This document shows, one piece after another, positions 24,607-32,802 of a stretch of DNA of 64,000 nt (the stretch's first letter is position 1; each line of letters starts with the position of its first letter). The translations under genes and the position numbers were made by a program. Source of the stretch: Acidimicrobium ferrooxidans (GTDB taxonomy: Bacteria > Actinomycetota > Geothermincolia > Fen-727 > Anoxymicrobiaceae). The notes beneath the pieces were generated by a model. That model saw only the letters and a list, made by a program, of their open reading frames with translations, was not told the origin of the DNA and searched no databases. The stretch spans positions 62,001 through 126,000 of the forward strand of contig DYIU01000005.1 of assembly GCA_020723485.1 (NCBI GenBank), written 5' to 3'.

Positions 24607-26142
24607 CTACGTCGAGGCCAACGGGAGGTTCAGCCTCCCGGGGGCCATTATGTTGCCGGGGTCGATATCGCGCTTCAGCTCACCCAGGAGGTCGGCGTAC
24701 GTGCCCAGGCGCGGTGTCTGCAGCGTGCCGAAGCTGAAGCCCCCGTAACCGCCGTAGGGGCGGTCGAACAGCCCGCCGTCGTCCAGTACCATGTTGATGG
24801 CGTCATACCCGAAGGCGAGGCCCCGCTTCACGCTCTCCGAGTCGTCGAAGCTGATGAAGAAATCGAGCTCCAGCATGCAGCTCCTCCCGAACTCGAGTGG
24901 CTGGGTATAGACCGTGACCTCGGTAGGCGGGAAGGCCTCCTTCCAGAGGCGCCAGTCGGTGTCGCGGAAATGCTTGTCGGCAAGGCGCTGGTACTTCTTG
25001 TGCAGGTCCGAGACCCTGTCCAGGCACGAATTGAACCAGACCACCTGGAACGAGCCGAAGAAACGCGTCACCCTCATGGTGCACTGGAGGACCTTGCACT
25101 CGTAGGTTATGTCCCCGATCATCTCCGACAGCATCTCCACAATGCTGTCGTCCATGAGCTCGTACCCCCCGCGCTCGACGAGACGGAGCAGTTGCTCTTC
25201 CTTGAGCCGCGCCTCCTCCTCGTCCTCGCCGCCCAGTATCACGATGGCGTTGTTGCGAGGGATGTACTCCACAATCGATTCGGCCACCTCGTCGTCCTCG
25301 GTTGCGAACCAGGAGAAGTAAGCGTCCTGGAGGTGGGAGCACTCGTTCACGAAATCCTCGCGGGTGACTTCGTAGAAGAACTCCGATACCGAGTTCAGGT
25401 CCTCGGTTTCGAACGTCACGACCTTGAGGACCTCCACGGCCGGCCACTCGTAGACCTGGGTGGTCATCTCGGTCATGACACCGAATATTCCCATCGAGGA
25501 GTGGAACAGCCCGCTCATGTCGGGCCCCGGCCCCTCGACGCAGACCTTCTCGGCGCCGGGCAGCGCCCCCGAGCCGGTCTTCAGTATCTCGCCGTCAGGC
25601 ATCACGAACGTCATGGAGACTATGTGGTCCGGCCCCACGCCGTACTTGTTGGCAGGCATGCCGATGCCTTTGTCCATGTGGTTCGTCGCCACCCCGGCGG
25701 TGTGCGGACCCGAGGGGTTCACGGCATACAGCCCCTTCTTCCTGAGCATGTTCTGCGCCACCCCGAACCGGACGGACGGCTGGATGGTGATTGTCATGTT
25801 CTGCTCGTCGATATCGAGTATCCTGTCCATCCGGCGCAGGTCCAGCAGTATGCCTCCCCGCTGGGGTATGCAGCCCCCGGCGCAGTTTATCGCCGTCGAC
25901 GCGGGTGTCACCGCCATGCCGAACCGCCCCGCCAGGCGCACGATCTCCTGGACCTGTTCGGTCGTCTCCGGCAGGACCACGATATGAGGCTTCTTGGCGG
26001 TCTCGAAGCTGTTATCCTTCGAGTAGCCGATGAGGATAGCGGGGTCGTTCGAGACCCACTCTTCCCCTACCACCTCCTGCAGGAGCCCTACCACCTCTTC
26101 GACCGTCTCTTCCACCGTAGGGTCGTACGGGCGTACCGCCAT
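24607..26142 (-). CDS. FAD-linked oxidase, GlcD-like (module 1, FAD-B)
   Basis: PCMH-type FAD protein of 511 aa, related to glycolate/D-lactate oxidase GlcD and vanillyl-alcohol-oxidase flavoproteins. The FAD domain has PHIVVLPETTEQVQEIV, a pyrophosphate loop TPASTAINCAGGCIPQRGG and DLRRMDRIL. The C-terminal cap ends IDPGNIMAPGRL, the usual FAD-oxidase_C closing motif. It presumably oxidises a hydroxy acid, hydroxyacyl or similar substrate and passes electrons to the HdrD-like protein encoded upstream. ATG 26142 follows that gene's stop by one base (TGATATG). Its paralogue at 33613-35148 has exactly the same length. Substrate unknown. Confidence 0.82.
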   Translation of the reverse strand: MAVRPYDPTVEETVEEVVGLLQEVVGEEWVSNDPAILIGYSKDNSFETAKKPHIVVLPETTEQVQEIVRLAGRFGMAVTPASTAINCAGGCIPQRGGILLDLRRMDRILDIDEQNMTITIQPSVRFGVAQNMLRKKGLYAVNPSGPHTAGVATNHMDKGIGMPANKYGVGPDHIVSMTFVMPDGEILKTGSGALPGAEKVCVEGPGPDMSGLFHSSMGIFGVMTEMTTQVYEWPAVEVLKVVTFETEDLNSVSEFFYEVTREDFVNECSHLQDAYFSWFATEDDEVAESIVEYIPRNNAIVILGGEDEEEARLKEEQLLRLVERGGYELMDDSIVEMLSEMIGDITYECKVLQCTMRVTRFFGSFQVVWFNSCLDRVSDLHKKYQRLADKHFRDTDWRLWKEAFPPTEVTVYTQPLEFGRSCMLELDFFISFDDSESVKRGLAFGYDAINMVLDDGGLFDRPYGGYGGFSFGTLQTPRLGTYADLLGELKRDIDPGNIMAPGRLNLPLAST

Positions 26143-26143
26143 A

Positions 26144-27364
26144 TCACTCACCCCCCAGGCCGACAGACTCGGCAAGCAGCTCTATCACGTTCCTCACTTC
26201 CATGCCGTCGGAGGCCCCGCGCAGGTTCTGCTCGCAGAACGGGCACGCGGTCACCAGCGCCTCCGCGCCGTGCTCGGAGGCCTCGTAGAGCCTCTCCCGG
26301 GCGGCCCACTCGGCAAACTCGGGGAAAGCGGTGCGGACCCCGGCGCCCGCTCCGCAGCACCAGGAGTTGTCTCTCGAGCGCTGCATCTCGACCAGCTCGA
26401 AACCGGGCAGGGCCCGAAGTATATCCCGCGGCGGGTCGTACACGCCGCAGTAGCGCCCCAGGTGGCAAGGGTCGTGGTAGGCGGCTTTCATGGCCACCTC
26501 CGCCTCCGGCTCGAGCGCGCCGTCCGCCACCAGGTCCGCCAGCATCTCCACCATGTGGACCACCTTATAAGACGGCTTTCGAATCTCCGGGTACTCCTCG
26601 CCCATCACCGAGTAGCACCCGGCGCAGCCGGTCACCACCGTCTTGACGCCGAGGCTCTCGAGCATGTCCATGTTCTCGTGCGCCATGCGAAGGTAGGTCT
26701 CACGGTCCCCGATGCGCAGGACTGTCGAGCCGCAGCACAGCTCTTTGTCCCCGAGGATGCCGAAGTCGACACCGGCCTTCTGCATGAGGGCCGCGGCCCG
26801 CTGCAGGGTGCCGGTGAGGTTCGCGTCCAGCGAGTATGTGCACCCGGCGTACAGGAGCACCTCGGGGCTCTGCTTGTCCGCGTCCTTTACGCCCATCTTC
26901 CTGGCCCACGCCGCCCGCTTCTGCTTCGGGGCCTGCCACGGGTTCCCGTAGTTCTCGAGCGACTTGAGCAGCGGCTCGTGCTCGGGGAGAGGGGCCGCGC
27001 CGTCGCGTACGGCCCGCTCCCGCAGGGCGGTGATGGTCTTCAGGGGGTCCTTTCCGGAGTACGGCGCGCATACCGACATGCAGCCCCCGCACTGAGTGCA
27101 GGTGTAGAGCGCGTGGAGGAGCTTCTCGGTGTAGTCGAGCTGTCCGGTTATGAGCCCGCGGGCGATGTCCTGCTTCCCGGAGGCGTAGTACGCCTCGAAG
27201 CGCCACTTCTTGCCGGGCGGGCACATATCCACAAACCTGGGGTCCTCGTACTCGCCCTGGTAGACGTGGATGTACTTGCACAGCGAGCACTTGCTGCAGC
27301 GGTATGCCCATTTCTGCACCTGGGCCAGCGGGTCGTAAGGGTCGCGGTTGAACTCTGACATCAC
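26144..27364 (-). CDS. HdrD/GlcF-like iron-sulfur protein (module 1)
   Basis: Iron-sulfur protein of 406 aa with two N-terminal 4Fe-4S motifs. The first is unusual: CSKCSLCK and its fourth Cys (MCPPG) are separated by about 20 residues. The second is CTQCGGCMSVCAP. Two CCG domains follow (GCTYSLD, LCCGST, CAGCYSVM; then HDPCHLGRYCG, WCCGAGAG, CPFCEQNL). It is the likely electron acceptor of the two flanking FAD proteins, analogous to GlcF in glycolate oxidase. Its start overlaps the stop of the upstream FAD gene by 4 bases and its stop is 1 base from the next start, so the trio is translationally coupled. Confidence 0.87.
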   Translation of the reverse strand: MMSEFNRDPYDPLAQVQKWAYRCSKCSLCKYIHVYQGEYEDPRFVDMCPPGKKWRFEAYYASGKQDIARGLITGQLDYTEKLLHALYTCTQCGGCMSVCAPYSGKDPLKTITALRERAVRDGAAPLPEHEPLLKSLENYGNPWQAPKQKRAAWARKMGVKDADKQSPEVLLYAGCTYSLDANLTGTLQRAAALMQKAGVDFGILGDKELCCGSTVLRIGDRETYLRMAHENMDMLESLGVKTVVTGCAGCYSVMGEEYPEIRKPSYKVVHMVEMLADLVADGALEPEAEVAMKAAYHDPCHLGRYCGVYDPPRDILRALPGFELVEMQRSRDNSWCCGAGAGVRTAFPEFAEWAARERLYEASEHGAEALVTACPFCEQNLRGASDGMEVRNVIELLAESVGLGGE

Positions 27365-28662
27365 TCATCACCCCCCTCGATGACCTGGTCGGGGTTCATG
27401 ACGTTGTTGGGGTCGATGCGCCGCTTGGCGATGCGGATCAGCTTCTCGTAGTTGCCGGTGCGCCTGTAGAGAGCGTGTGCGAGCGAGCCTGTCGGGTTGG
27501 AGAAGAACGCGCCGGAGTCGAGGAGCTTCTCCAGCGTGTCCATCCCGGCGCGCTCCGGGAGTTCGTAATGGTTGTACACGGACGCTCCGCGCTTGACGGG
27601 GACCACCATCCGCGGGACCCCTTCCGGCAGCATGCCGTCGAAGGATGGGACCTTCTCGAACAGGGTGTAGAAACCGACAGTGCCCTCCGGGGCGTTCCAG
27701 GGCGCGCGAAGCGCCTCGGAGAAAGCCGGCGCCAGGCCGGAGAGCTCATCCGGGGAACCGAGCGCCTCGTCGACGCGCCTCCGGTGGTAGGCGACGAGGT
27801 CGGACGAGCCCTCGAGCGCCGCCACCGTCACCCACGGGGAAGGGACGCTTTCCCCGGTGACCGCCTCCGCCTTCGCCCTGTTGAGCGCGAGGCACTCGAC
27901 CGCCATCTCCCTCCTCGAAATGAACTGCGCCGCTTTCAGGGCCGGCCCCATCTCCTGGAAGCCGAGCACCGTTATCGCGCGCTCTTCAAAACGCGGGTAA
28001 AGGTATACGTAGCCCTTGAACGGAAGGCCGAACATGTTGTGAGAACCCAGCATCATCTTCGAGATGTTCGGACCCCCGTCCTCACGCCAGTTGATGCAGT
28101 GCTCCTCCGCCCCCGGCAGGGCGTGCGAGCCGCTCTTGTAAACGCGGCCGTCCGCCAGCACCATGTGAAGGTTGGATATCTGCTTGTTGGTGTATCTCGA
28201 GGCCATCAAAAGGATGTCCTTCTCCTGGTATGCCGCCAGTGCGCTCTGGGCCCGTGCCGCCGCGGGGAGCGCCATGCGGAGGCCCAGCGCCTCCACTTCG
28301 GGCAGCAGCTTCTCCCACGTGACCCCCGGCTCGACCACCGCGAAGAGCCTCTTCGAATCGAGCGACCAGATCCTGTCCATCATCGAGAGGTCTACCACTA
28401 CGCCCTCACGCCGCGGCTCCAGCCCGAACGGCATCGGGGTGTACAGCGCAAGCCCAGTGCCGTTGGCGATACCGATGAGGCCCTGTATCTCCTCGACGCT
28501 GCGTGGCTTGACCAGCGCCAGCAGCATCCCGGCATCGCCGCCGGCGGCGACGTAGCCGGCTATCTCGTCCGGGTCCGACGAGAACCGCTCATCCTCGCTG
28601 TAGATGAGCCGCCGGACCTCCGCCATCACAAGCGAACTGTCCCTGACTTTCACCGCTTCCAA
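27361..28662 (-). CDS. FAD-linked oxidase-like protein with altered FAD loop (module 1, FAD-A)
   Basis: PCMH/GlcE-like protein of 433 aa. FAD-domain landmarks are LVKPRSVEEIQGLI, DLSMMDRIWSLD, VVEPGVTWEKLLPEVEALG and a C-terminal IDPNNVMNPDQVI. The glycine-rich pyrophosphate loop normally following the first motif is replaced by YTPMPFGLEPRREG, so FAD binding may be altered or lost. Its paralogue in module 2 has the same replacement. It is encoded directly upstream of the HdrD-like gene with a 4-base overlap and downstream of the SCP2 gene. It may be a structural or substrate-binding partner of the second FAD protein. Confidence 0.78.
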   Translation of the reverse strand: MEAVKVRDSSLVMAEVRRLIYSEDERFSSDPDEIAGYVAAGGDAGMLLALVKPRSVEEIQGLIGIANGTGLALYTPMPFGLEPRREGVVVDLSMMDRIWSLDSKRLFAVVEPGVTWEKLLPEVEALGLRMALPAAARAQSALAAYQEKDILLMASRYTNKQISNLHMVLADGRVYKSGSHALPGAEEHCINWREDGGPNISKMMLGSHNMFGLPFKGYVYLYPRFEERAITVLGFQEMGPALKAAQFISRREMAVECLALNRAKAEAVTGESVPSPWVTVAALEGSSDLVAYHRRRVDEALGSPDELSGLAPAFSEALRAPWNAPEGTVGFYTLFEKVPSFDGMLPEGVPRMVVPVKRGASVYNHYELPERAGMDTLEKLLDSGAFFSNPTGSLAHALYRRTGNYEKLIRIAKRRIDPNNVMNPDQVIEGGDE

Positions 28663-28723
28663 GTCTCAGCACCTCCCTGGCTTACGTTGCGCCGCGTCCT
28701 TTCGGACTGCGTCCGCCGCGGCC

Positions 28724-29140
28724 TCAGCCTGCGTTCAGGATGGATTCCATTCCCTTCTCTCTGAGTATCTCCGGGTAGATGTTGAAGGCTGGCTTTATGA
28801 CCGGCAGCATCTTGAGCATTCTCGGAATCGAACCCTCCGATGCGATCTCGCCGCTCGACAGCGACTTTATCAGGTTGAGCTTGCCGAGCCAGAACATGTG
28901 GGCCACGTCCGTGTCCATGGTGAGAGTGGCGTCGGGAGTCAGCTCCTGCGGACCGGGTAGAACCAGGATCTCGTCCCCCCTGCAGTCTATCCACAGCTCT
29001 CCGTCGGGGTCGCGGTACACAAACCTGACCACGAGCTTTGAATCGAGGGCTTTCTTCTTGATGTTCTTGTCCTGCGACAGACGGGAGAAGAGCTCGATGG
29101 CTACGTCATAGAGGTCCTGGATGTCCGAGAAGTAGGGCAT
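28724..29140 (-). CDS. SCP2 sterol-binding-domain protein
   Basis: Small protein of 138 aa with the SCP-2 sterol-transfer fold pattern: VVRFVYRDPDGELWIDC, ATLTMDTDVAHMFWLGKLN and the closing IPRMLKMLPVIKPAF. These proteins bind hydrophobic ligands such as lipids, acyl-CoAs or sterols and often deliver them to enzymes. ATG 29140 has AAAGGAGATG upstream; the longer TTG frame lacks a ribosome site. It is the first gene behind a promoter overlapped by a TetR-type operator and precedes the FAD-HdrD-FAD trio, which suggests the trio acts on a hydrophobic substrate. Confidence 0.78.
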   Translation of the reverse strand: MPYFSDIQDLYDVAIELFSRLSQDKNIKKKALDSKLVVRFVYRDPDGELWIDCRGDEILVLPGPQELTPDATLTMDTDVAHMFWLGKLNLIKSLSSGEIASEGSIPRMLKMLPVIKPAFNIYPEILREKGMESILNAG

Positions 29141-29264
29141 GCGGCATCTCCTTTCACAGGGCGGCCCTCCAGGACCACCAGGGACAAGACAAGCCTGGGA
29201 CAAGGTACCGCGGCGCGCGTCAGACCCCCTGCCGTCACCGCTCAGTGGCCATTCAAATGACCGG

Positions 29265-29279
29265 GGTTATAATATGACC
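29265..29279 (-). promoter_or_regulatory. TetR-type operator upstream of the SCP2 operon
   Basis: GGTTATAATATGACC, a 15-base near-palindrome one base off the perfect GGTCATNNNATGACC found in front of the neighbouring TetR gene (30159-30173). It covers the -10 box of the minus-strand promoter at 29269-29298, in the same register as the other site. Confidence 0.65.
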
Positions 29280-29298
29280 GCGTTCAGCATCATGTCAA
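29269..29298 (-). promoter_or_regulatory. Sigma-70-type promoter of the SCP2-FAD-HdrD-FAD operon
   Basis: On the minus strand a consensus TTGACA (29293-29298) and TATTAT (29269-29274) are separated by 18 bases. The predicted transcript starts near 29262 and reaches the SCP2 start 120 bases on. The -10 box lies inside the operator-like palindrome, so bound TetR would block it. Confidence 0.65.
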
Positions 29299-29381
29299 TT
29301 CTGTTAAGGGGAGGTCGGCGCTTAACACAGTTGAACGGCGGGCAGGATCAGTGTCGGGCGGCCTTGTTGCTCTTCAACGCG

Positions 29382-30110
29382 TCAGCTCCTGGTGCCGCTC
29401 CGCCCGGACGCCTTCTGACCTGAGGACTTCTCCTCTGGCGGCGCACCGCACTTGAGCCCGTCCACCAGGATCTCTATCGACTTGGAGAACATCTTCTCCA
29501 GGGAATCGCGGTCGATGACGCCCGGGTCGCTGAGGATAGCAAGGTCCAGGAGGGCTGTGGCGAGTTGCCAGGCCGCGACACTGAAGGCGTACGGGTCCAC
29601 GTCGCGCCGGAAGAGGCCTGAATCGATTCCCTGCTGGACGAACGCGCTGCCGAAACGTACCGCCTCGATTATGGTCCAGTTGATGAGGTTGATGGCGTCC
29701 TGTGAGAGGTTCCTGCGCAGCCTTTCGGTGAACGTGTCGTGCAGGACCCGGAACACGTGCGGGACCTCGAGGAAGAACTCTATGTAAGAGAGGTAGACAG
29801 CCTTTATCTTGCTCTCGAGCCCGCGCTTCCGCCTGGCCGCCTCCTCGAGCTCCTCGCGGAATCCGGCTATGCCCTTGATGCACACCGCAAGGAGCAGCTC
29901 GTCCTTGCTCTTGAAATACAGGTATATGGTGCCCTTTGAGAGCTCGGTCCTCCGGGCTATCTCCTCTATCGTCGCGCTCTCGAACCCCTTCTCGTCGAAG
30001 AGCTCCTCCGCCGCCTCGAGTATGTCGCTCCTGCGCTGGAGCTTCTCCCTTTCTCTCCTTGCAAGCGTGCTGATGGTTATCGCCTTCTCCAAATGCGGTC
30101 GCTGCCGCAC
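29382..30110 (-). CDS. TetR-family transcriptional regulator 1
   Basis: TetR regulator of 242 aa. The N-terminal DNA-binding domain has ILEAAEELFDEKGFESATIEEIARR followed by TELSKGTIYLYFKSKDELL. The C-terminal ligand domain is helical, of the TetR_C class seen in fatty-acid-responsive regulators. It starts with GTG; internal TTG starts cannot be excluded. Matching palindromes over its own -10 box (30159-30173) and over that of the SCP2 operon (29265-29279) suggest it represses both, and a lipid or acyl-CoA inducer would fit the operon content. Confidence 0.88.
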   Translation of the reverse strand: MRQRPHLEKAITISTLARREREKLQRRSDILEAAEELFDEKGFESATIEEIARRTELSKGTIYLYFKSKDELLLAVCIKGIAGFREELEEAARRKRGLESKIKAVYLSYIEFFLEVPHVFRVLHDTFTERLRRNLSQDAINLINWTIIEAVRFGSAFVQQGIDSGLFRRDVDPYAFSVAAWQLATALLDLAILSDPGVIDRDSLEKMFSKSIEILVDGLKCGAPPEEKSSGQKASGRSGTRS

Positions 30111-30158
30111 CGCGGGAGCAGGCTCGCTCTCCGCCTGGATACGTCATTAACTGAACGG

Positions 30159-30173
30159 GGTCATGTTATGACC
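30159..30173 (-). promoter_or_regulatory. TetR-type operator upstream of TetR gene 1
   Basis: Perfect palindrome GGTCATGTTATGACC (6-base arms, 3-base centre) 49 bases upstream of the TetR GTG start. It covers the -10 box of the promoter at 30163-30191. A one-mismatch copy sits before the SCP2 operon. Confidence 0.7.
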
Positions 30174-30191
30174 AATTCGCGCGGCGGTCAA
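30163..30191 (-). promoter_or_regulatory. Promoter of TetR gene 1
   Basis: Minus-strand TTGACC (30186-30191), 17-base spacer and TAACAT (30163-30168). The -10 box sits at the same offset inside the palindrome as in the SCP2 promoter, supporting autoregulation. Confidence 0.6.
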
Positions 30192-30240
30192 ACCGGTATG
30201 CGGAAATGAACGGACTGAAGCCGACGGGACCCGATGACTC

Positions 30241-30987
30241 TCAGATGGTGTAACCGCCGTCCACCGTGAAGAGCTGCCCGGTTATGTAGTCGCCGCTCAT
30301 GCAGAGGAACGCGACCAGCTCGGCGACCTCCTCGGGCCTTCCGTAGCGCCGCATCGGTATGGTCTTCAGGATCTTCGCCCGCGTCTCGGCCCCGGTGTCG
30401 GCAGCCATGTCGGTCTCTATGAAGCCGGGGACCACCGCGTTGACCGTTATCCCGTAACGCGCCAGCTCGCGGGACAGTGACTTGACCATGCCAACGAGGG
30501 CGGCCTTGGTGGCCCCGTATACGCTGTCGCCGGGGTAACCGGTGACCCCGATGACGGAGGAAACGTTGATTATGCGGCCCCACCCCTCGTCTTTCATGAG
30601 GTCCGCTGCCGGTCCGGCCAGGTAGAACGCGCTCTTGAGGTTGGTCGATATCATGCGGTCCAGGAAGTCATAGCGGACGTCCTCTATCCGCGAGCCCTGC
30701 CATATCCCGGCGTTGTTCACCAGGATGTCAACCTTTCCGAGGGCCTCGAGCGTGGCGCCGAAGAGCTCCAGCGCGCCCTCCGGGTCGCCGACGTCCGCCT
30801 GCAGCGCTACGCATCTGCCGCCGATGGCTTCCAGGTCCTGCATCACCTGCCCCGCCGCGTCAGCTCGCTCCCTGTAGTTGACGGCGACGTCCGCCCCGTT
30901 GCGCGCCAGCTCCAGGGCGATCGCTCTTCCTATCCCCCGCGAGGAGCCGGTCACCAGTGCGACCTTCCCTTCGAGCGTTTGCATCAT
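30241..30987 (-). CDS. Short-chain dehydrogenase/reductase (FabG-like)
   Basis: Classical SDR of 248 aa, annotated by family as 3-oxoacyl-ACP/CoA reductase. The cofactor motif is TGSSRGIG, the structural motif is NNAG, the catalytic Ser lies in NVSSVIG, the Tyr-Lys in YGATKAAL, and PGFIETDM follows. NADPH preference is suggested by the Arg after TGSS. It is the last gene of the long minus-strand operon that begins near 39829 with TetR 2 and contains mutase set 2. It could therefore act as a hydroxyacyl-CoA dehydrogenase there rather than in fatty acid synthesis. Confidence 0.88.
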   Translation of the reverse strand: MMQTLEGKVALVTGSSRGIGRAIALELARNGADVAVNYRERADAAGQVMQDLEAIGGRCVALQADVGDPEGALELFGATLEALGKVDILVNNAGIWQGSRIEDVRYDFLDRMISTNLKSAFYLAGPAADLMKDEGWGRIINVSSVIGVTGYPGDSVYGATKAALVGMVKSLSRELARYGITVNAVVPGFIETDMAADTGAETRAKILKTIPMRRYGRPEEVAELVAFLCMSGDYITGQLFTVDGGYTI

Positions 30988-31020
30988 TCACTCCAGGTGG
31001 CTAGACCCGGCCGGCAGGAG

Positions 31021-32685
31021 CTACGCGGATTCGACCAGGTGTGATGATTCCTTGAACGTGCCGTAGTGCGCGCGGTAGACGTCCCAGACCTCCTCCAGGG
31101 TGGCGTAGGCCTCCACGGCGGCCATGGTCGGCTCGAACAGGTTCTCGTCGCGCTCGGCTGCTTCCCGCAGCTGCTCCAGGCTCTCGAGCGTGCGGTCGCC
31201 GTCCCGCGTCTCCTTGAGGCGGCCTATGCGCTCTTTCTGGGCGTCTTCCATCTCCTGGGATATCCTGAGCAGGTCTATCGGAGGCTCGACCTCCTCAACA
31301 TACTTGTTGACGCCCACTATCACCTGGCGGCCGGCCTCCACCTCCTTCTGGTATCGCCACGCCGCGCGGGCCACCTCGCGCTGGATGTAACCGTTCTCGA
31401 CGGCCTCGAGCATGCCGCCCTGCTCGTCTATCTTGCGTATGTACTCGACGGCCTCCTCCTCCATCTCGTTCGTCAGCTTCTCGACGAAATACGAACCCCC
31501 CATGGGGTCGACGGTGTTGGCCACACCCGATTCCTCTGCTATCACCTGCTGGGTCCGCACAGCTATCTTGAGGGACTCCTCGGTGGGCAGGGCCAGGGCC
31601 TCGTCGAAGGCGTCCGTGTGGAGGCTCTGCGTGCCGCCCAGGACCGCCGCCAGCGCCTGGATGGTGGCGCGCACTATGTTGTTGAGCGGCTGCTGGGCCG
31701 TGAGCGAGCATCCCGCGGTCTGGGTATGGAACCTCACCATCATGGAGCGCGGGTCCCGCGCGCCGAAGCGCTCCTTCATTATTCTCGCCCAGAGCCTTCG
31801 GCCGGCCCTGTACTTGGCTATTTCCTCGAAGAAGTCGTTGTGGGCGTTCCACATGAAGGTGAGCCTCGGGCCGAAGCTGTCTATTTCGAGGCCGCGGCCC
31901 AGAAATGAGTTCACGAAGTCTACGCCCTCGCTGAGGGTGAAAGCGAGCTCCTGGGCGGCGGTGCAGCCTTTCTCCCTTATCTGGTAACCGACGATGCTTA
32001 TCGGGTACCACCTGGGCACGTTTCGCGTGCAGAACTCGACCACGTCCGTGCAGAGCTTCAGCTCCGCGCGCCTTGGAAGGACCCTCACGTTAGCCGCCAC
32101 GTCCCGGCAGAACGTATCGTTCTGGAAGGTTCCCTGCAGCTTCGAGAAGTCCGCTCCCTGGCGCCTGGCCAGTGCGAAGTACATGGACGGTATCGGCGGG
32201 TGGGCTATGACCAGGGACGTCGAGACGTCCGCGAGAGGGATGTCCGCGAACAGGCGCTCCATGTCCTCGAGCGAGTCGCAAGGGACGCCGTCCCTGCCGA
32301 CCTCGCCGTGGGCAAGCGGGTGGTCGCTGTTGAGCCCGTGGATCGTGGGCATGTCGTATGCGACGTTCAAGCCCGGGGCGCCGTGCTCCATCAGGTACTT
32401 GAGGCGCCTGTTGGACTCGTCGGGATCGCCGAAACCCATGAACTGCCTGATGGTCCACAGCCTCCCGCGGTACATGGTGGAGTGCACCCCGCGGGTGAAC
32501 GGGTACTCGCCGGGAAAGCCCAGGTCCCGCTCGTAATCAAAGCCGGGCAGGTCCCACGGGCCGTACAGGCGCTCGATCTCGCGCCCCGACACCGTCTCGA
32601 ACGGCTCCTTGCGCTCGGGCGCGGCGTCCAGCGCCGGGCCGAGCGTCTCCCGCTCCCAGCGCTCCTTCTCTATGCGGTCCATCAT
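31021..32685 (-). CDS. Adenosylcobalamin-dependent acyl-CoA mutase large subunit, divergent active site (set 2)
   Basis: Methylmalonyl-CoA-mutase-family large subunit of 554 aa. Global blocks are intact (YDMPTIHG, GTFQNDTFC, FGGTQ-like [14 protein letters not shown], and ESGVANTVDPMGGSYFVE). Three residues that define substrate handling differ. Tyr89 of the P. shermanii enzyme is Phe82 (TIRQFMGF), Arg207 is Ala198 (DVAANVR), and the conserved His244 is Gln235 (VGYQIREKG). This matches neither methylmalonyl-, isobutyryl- nor 2-hydroxyisobutyryl-CoA mutase signatures. A B12 subunit and MeaB are encoded in the same operon, arguing that it is a working mutase. An enoyl-CoA hydratase and FAD-HdrD-FAD module are its neighbours. 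The substrate is unknown. Confidence 0.87.
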   Translation of the reverse strand: MMDRIEKERWERETLGPALDAAPERKEPFETVSGREIERLYGPWDLPGFDYERDLGFPGEYPFTRGVHSTMYRGRLWTIRQFMGFGDPDESNRRLKYLMEHGAPGLNVAYDMPTIHGLNSDHPLAHGEVGRDGVPCDSLEDMERLFADIPLADVSTSLVIAHPPIPSMYFALARRQGADFSKLQGTFQNDTFCRDVAANVRVLPRRAELKLCTDVVEFCTRNVPRWYPISIVGYQIREKGCTAAQELAFTLSEGVDFVNSFLGRGLEIDSFGPRLTFMWNAHNDFFEEIAKYRAGRRLWARIMKERFGARDPRSMMVRFHTQTAGCSLTAQQPLNNIVRATIQALAAVLGGTQSLHTDAFDEALALPTEESLKIAVRTQQVIAEESGVANTVDPMGGSYFVEKLTNEMEEEAVEYIRKIDEQGGMLEAVENGYIQREVARAAWRYQKEVEAGRQVIVGVNKYVEEVEPPIDLLRISQEMEDAQKERIGRLKETRDGDRTLESLEQLREAAERDENLFEPTMAAVEAYATLEEVWDVYRAHYGTFKESSHLVESA

Positions 32686-32707
32686 GTTCCTCCGGTGGTC
32701 TTTAAGT

Positions 32708-32787
32708 CCGGGGTCAGGTCTGTATCATTATGTTGGTACATCTCAGACTTACAGGCTGGTTTGTCTGGTGAACAGACCTGACCCCGG
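32708..32787. repeat. Inverted repeat, CCGGGGTCAGGTCTGT family
   Basis: Perfect 16-base arms (32708-32723 and 32772-32787) flank 48 bases between the enoyl-CoA hydratase and mutase genes of one operon. The outer TTTAAGTCCGGGG resembles the short palindrome at 11342-11370. Placed inside an operon, it could cause partial termination or mRNA processing. Confidence 0.8.
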
Positions 32788-32802
32788 ATCTAAGGACCGG
32801 TT

